This document shows, piece after piece, positions 63,583-64,000 of a stretch of DNA of 64,000 nt (position 1 is the stretch's first letter; each line of letters starts with the position of its first letter). Source of the DNA: Cupriavidus metallidurans CH34. GTDB taxonomy: Bacteria; Pseudomonadota; Gammaproteobacteria; Burkholderiales; Burkholderiaceae. The notes beneath the pieces were generated by a model. It made no database searches, was not told the origin of the DNA, and was given only the letters and a program-made list of their open reading frames with translations. Location: NCBI RefSeq assembly GCF_000196015.1, contig NC_007974.2, forward strand, positions 248,001 through 312,000, in the 5' to 3' direction. The position numbers and the translations under genes were made by a program.

Positions 63583-63772
63583 CTGCACAAGAACTTGACG
63601 TCCTCGTACACCTTGAACAAGGGTTGCCCTGCGCAGGGCGCCGTCGTTGGTCGGCGGCACGACTTCTGATCGTTGTCGACTGGACGTGTCGGCTAGGGCG
63701 CGTCGTGCGGGTGTGTCGCCTTCGCGCCAGACCTTCCTTTCCGGCGCGGCGCAGTTCGCGAGGTCTCCGGAA

Positions 63773-63805
63773 TTATTTGACAGCATATCAAATAAACACT
63801 AGATT
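63773..63805 (+). promoter_or_regulatory. promoter with overlapping palindromic operator
   Basis: TTGACA at 63777-63782, a 17-base spacer and TAGATT at 63800-63805 form a sigma-70-like promoter 33 bases before GTG 63838. The -35 is inside a perfect dyad: TTATTTGA (63773-63780), 7 bases, TCAAATAA (63788-63795). A repressor binding here would block the promoter. The regulator is not in the window. Confidence 0.65.
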
Positions 63806-63837
63806 ATTGAGACGGTCGCATTTACGAAGGAGACAGC

Positions 63838-64000
63838 GTGAGCGAACAAGACAAGCCGCAAGTGACGGCAGGAATGCGAGGTGCCTCATGGGACGCCCGG
63901 CTGATGGATCGCCCCTATCAGATGGTGCCCTATGCATTGGGCACGGCCGATGGGCAGCGCACGCTCGGCTTTCTGTTCAGCCTCACTGGCAAGGAAAAGA
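63838..64000 (+). CDS. unknown gene, 3' end outside the window
   Basis: From GTG 63838 (AAGGAGA upstream) 54 codons are open to the window edge, encoding a soluble-looking start (MSEQDKPQVTAGMRGASWDA, then RLMDRPYQMVPYALGTADG and a run TLGFLFSLTGKEK). I do not recognise it. The palindromic promoter upstream and its place after the Tn7-like genes suggest a mobile-element or cargo gene. Confidence 0.6.
   Translation, partial: MSEQDKPQVTAGMRGASWDARLMDRPYQMVPYALGTADGQRTLGFLFSLTGKEK

Overview
The window is GC-rich, densely coded betaproteobacterial chromosome, most like Cupriavidus/Ralstonia (Burkholderiaceae). This is inferred from the single flgBCDEFGHIJKL operon with divergent flgA and flgMN, the abundance of LysR regulators, a Bug-type solute-binding protein, a monomeric NADP-isocitrate dehydrogenase and paired acyl-CoA dehydrogenases. 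No rRNA, tRNA or CRISPR array was found.

Region 1 (1-5.5 kb) is part of a gallate degradation cluster: a galD-type tautomerase cut by the window start, a divergent LysR regulator with two N-terminal helix-turn-helix domains, an aromatic-acid MFS transporter, a fused gallate dioxygenase, and a rubredoxin-domain protein directly after the dioxygenase. Region 2 (5.5-27.4 kb) holds ordinary metabolic, transport and signalling genes: GNAT, an orphan ring-hydroxylating dioxygenase beta subunit with a divergent LysR, a small secreted KFDPY-motif protein, flavodoxin, nitroreductase, VOC protein, SulP and NCS2 transporters, Bug protein, nucleoside deaminase, MCP, EAL protein, LEA-type lipoprotein, two acyl-CoA dehydrogenases, isocitrate dehydrogenase and a FUSC protein.

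Region 3 (27.5-40.6 kb) is the flagellar rod-hook-ring cluster. flgMN and flgKL are preceded by near-consensus FliA (sigma-28) promoters, and flgL is followed by a strong terminator. Region 4 (40.8-53.5 kb) is accessory in character. It has a GGDEF protein, a WYL regulator with two small genes, and a divergent set made of a SHOCT membrane protein, a glycine-rich coiled-coil membrane protein, an HNH-motif membrane protein and a CxxCxxCC protein. Small conserved proteins, RidA, a PH-domain protein and glutaminase follow, mixed with decayed pseudogenes, solitary IS ends and a chimeric IS6/IS30 transposase remnant.

Region 5 (53.9-58.6 kb, minus strand) is an eight-gene alkylation-damage operon: alkB, a small protein, ogt, alkA-like, ada, a 2OG-Fe(II) oxygenase, a stand-alone Ada zinc-domain protein, and a coupled unknown gene. 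The zinc site of Ada itself looks degenerate.

Region 6 (58.6-64 kb) starts with a complete 1288-bp IS3-family element without an evident target duplication. It sits 53 bp upstream of alkB and cuts off the 5' part of a gene that is translationally coupled to two tandem TnsD/TniQ-family proteins. This looks like a Tn7-like transposon whose tnsA, tnsB and most of tnsC are missing. About 600 bp of non-coding DNA with inverted repeats follow, then a palindrome-controlled promoter and the start of an unknown gene. The TnsD pair and the WYL/HNH-membrane cluster are the most interesting parts of the window.
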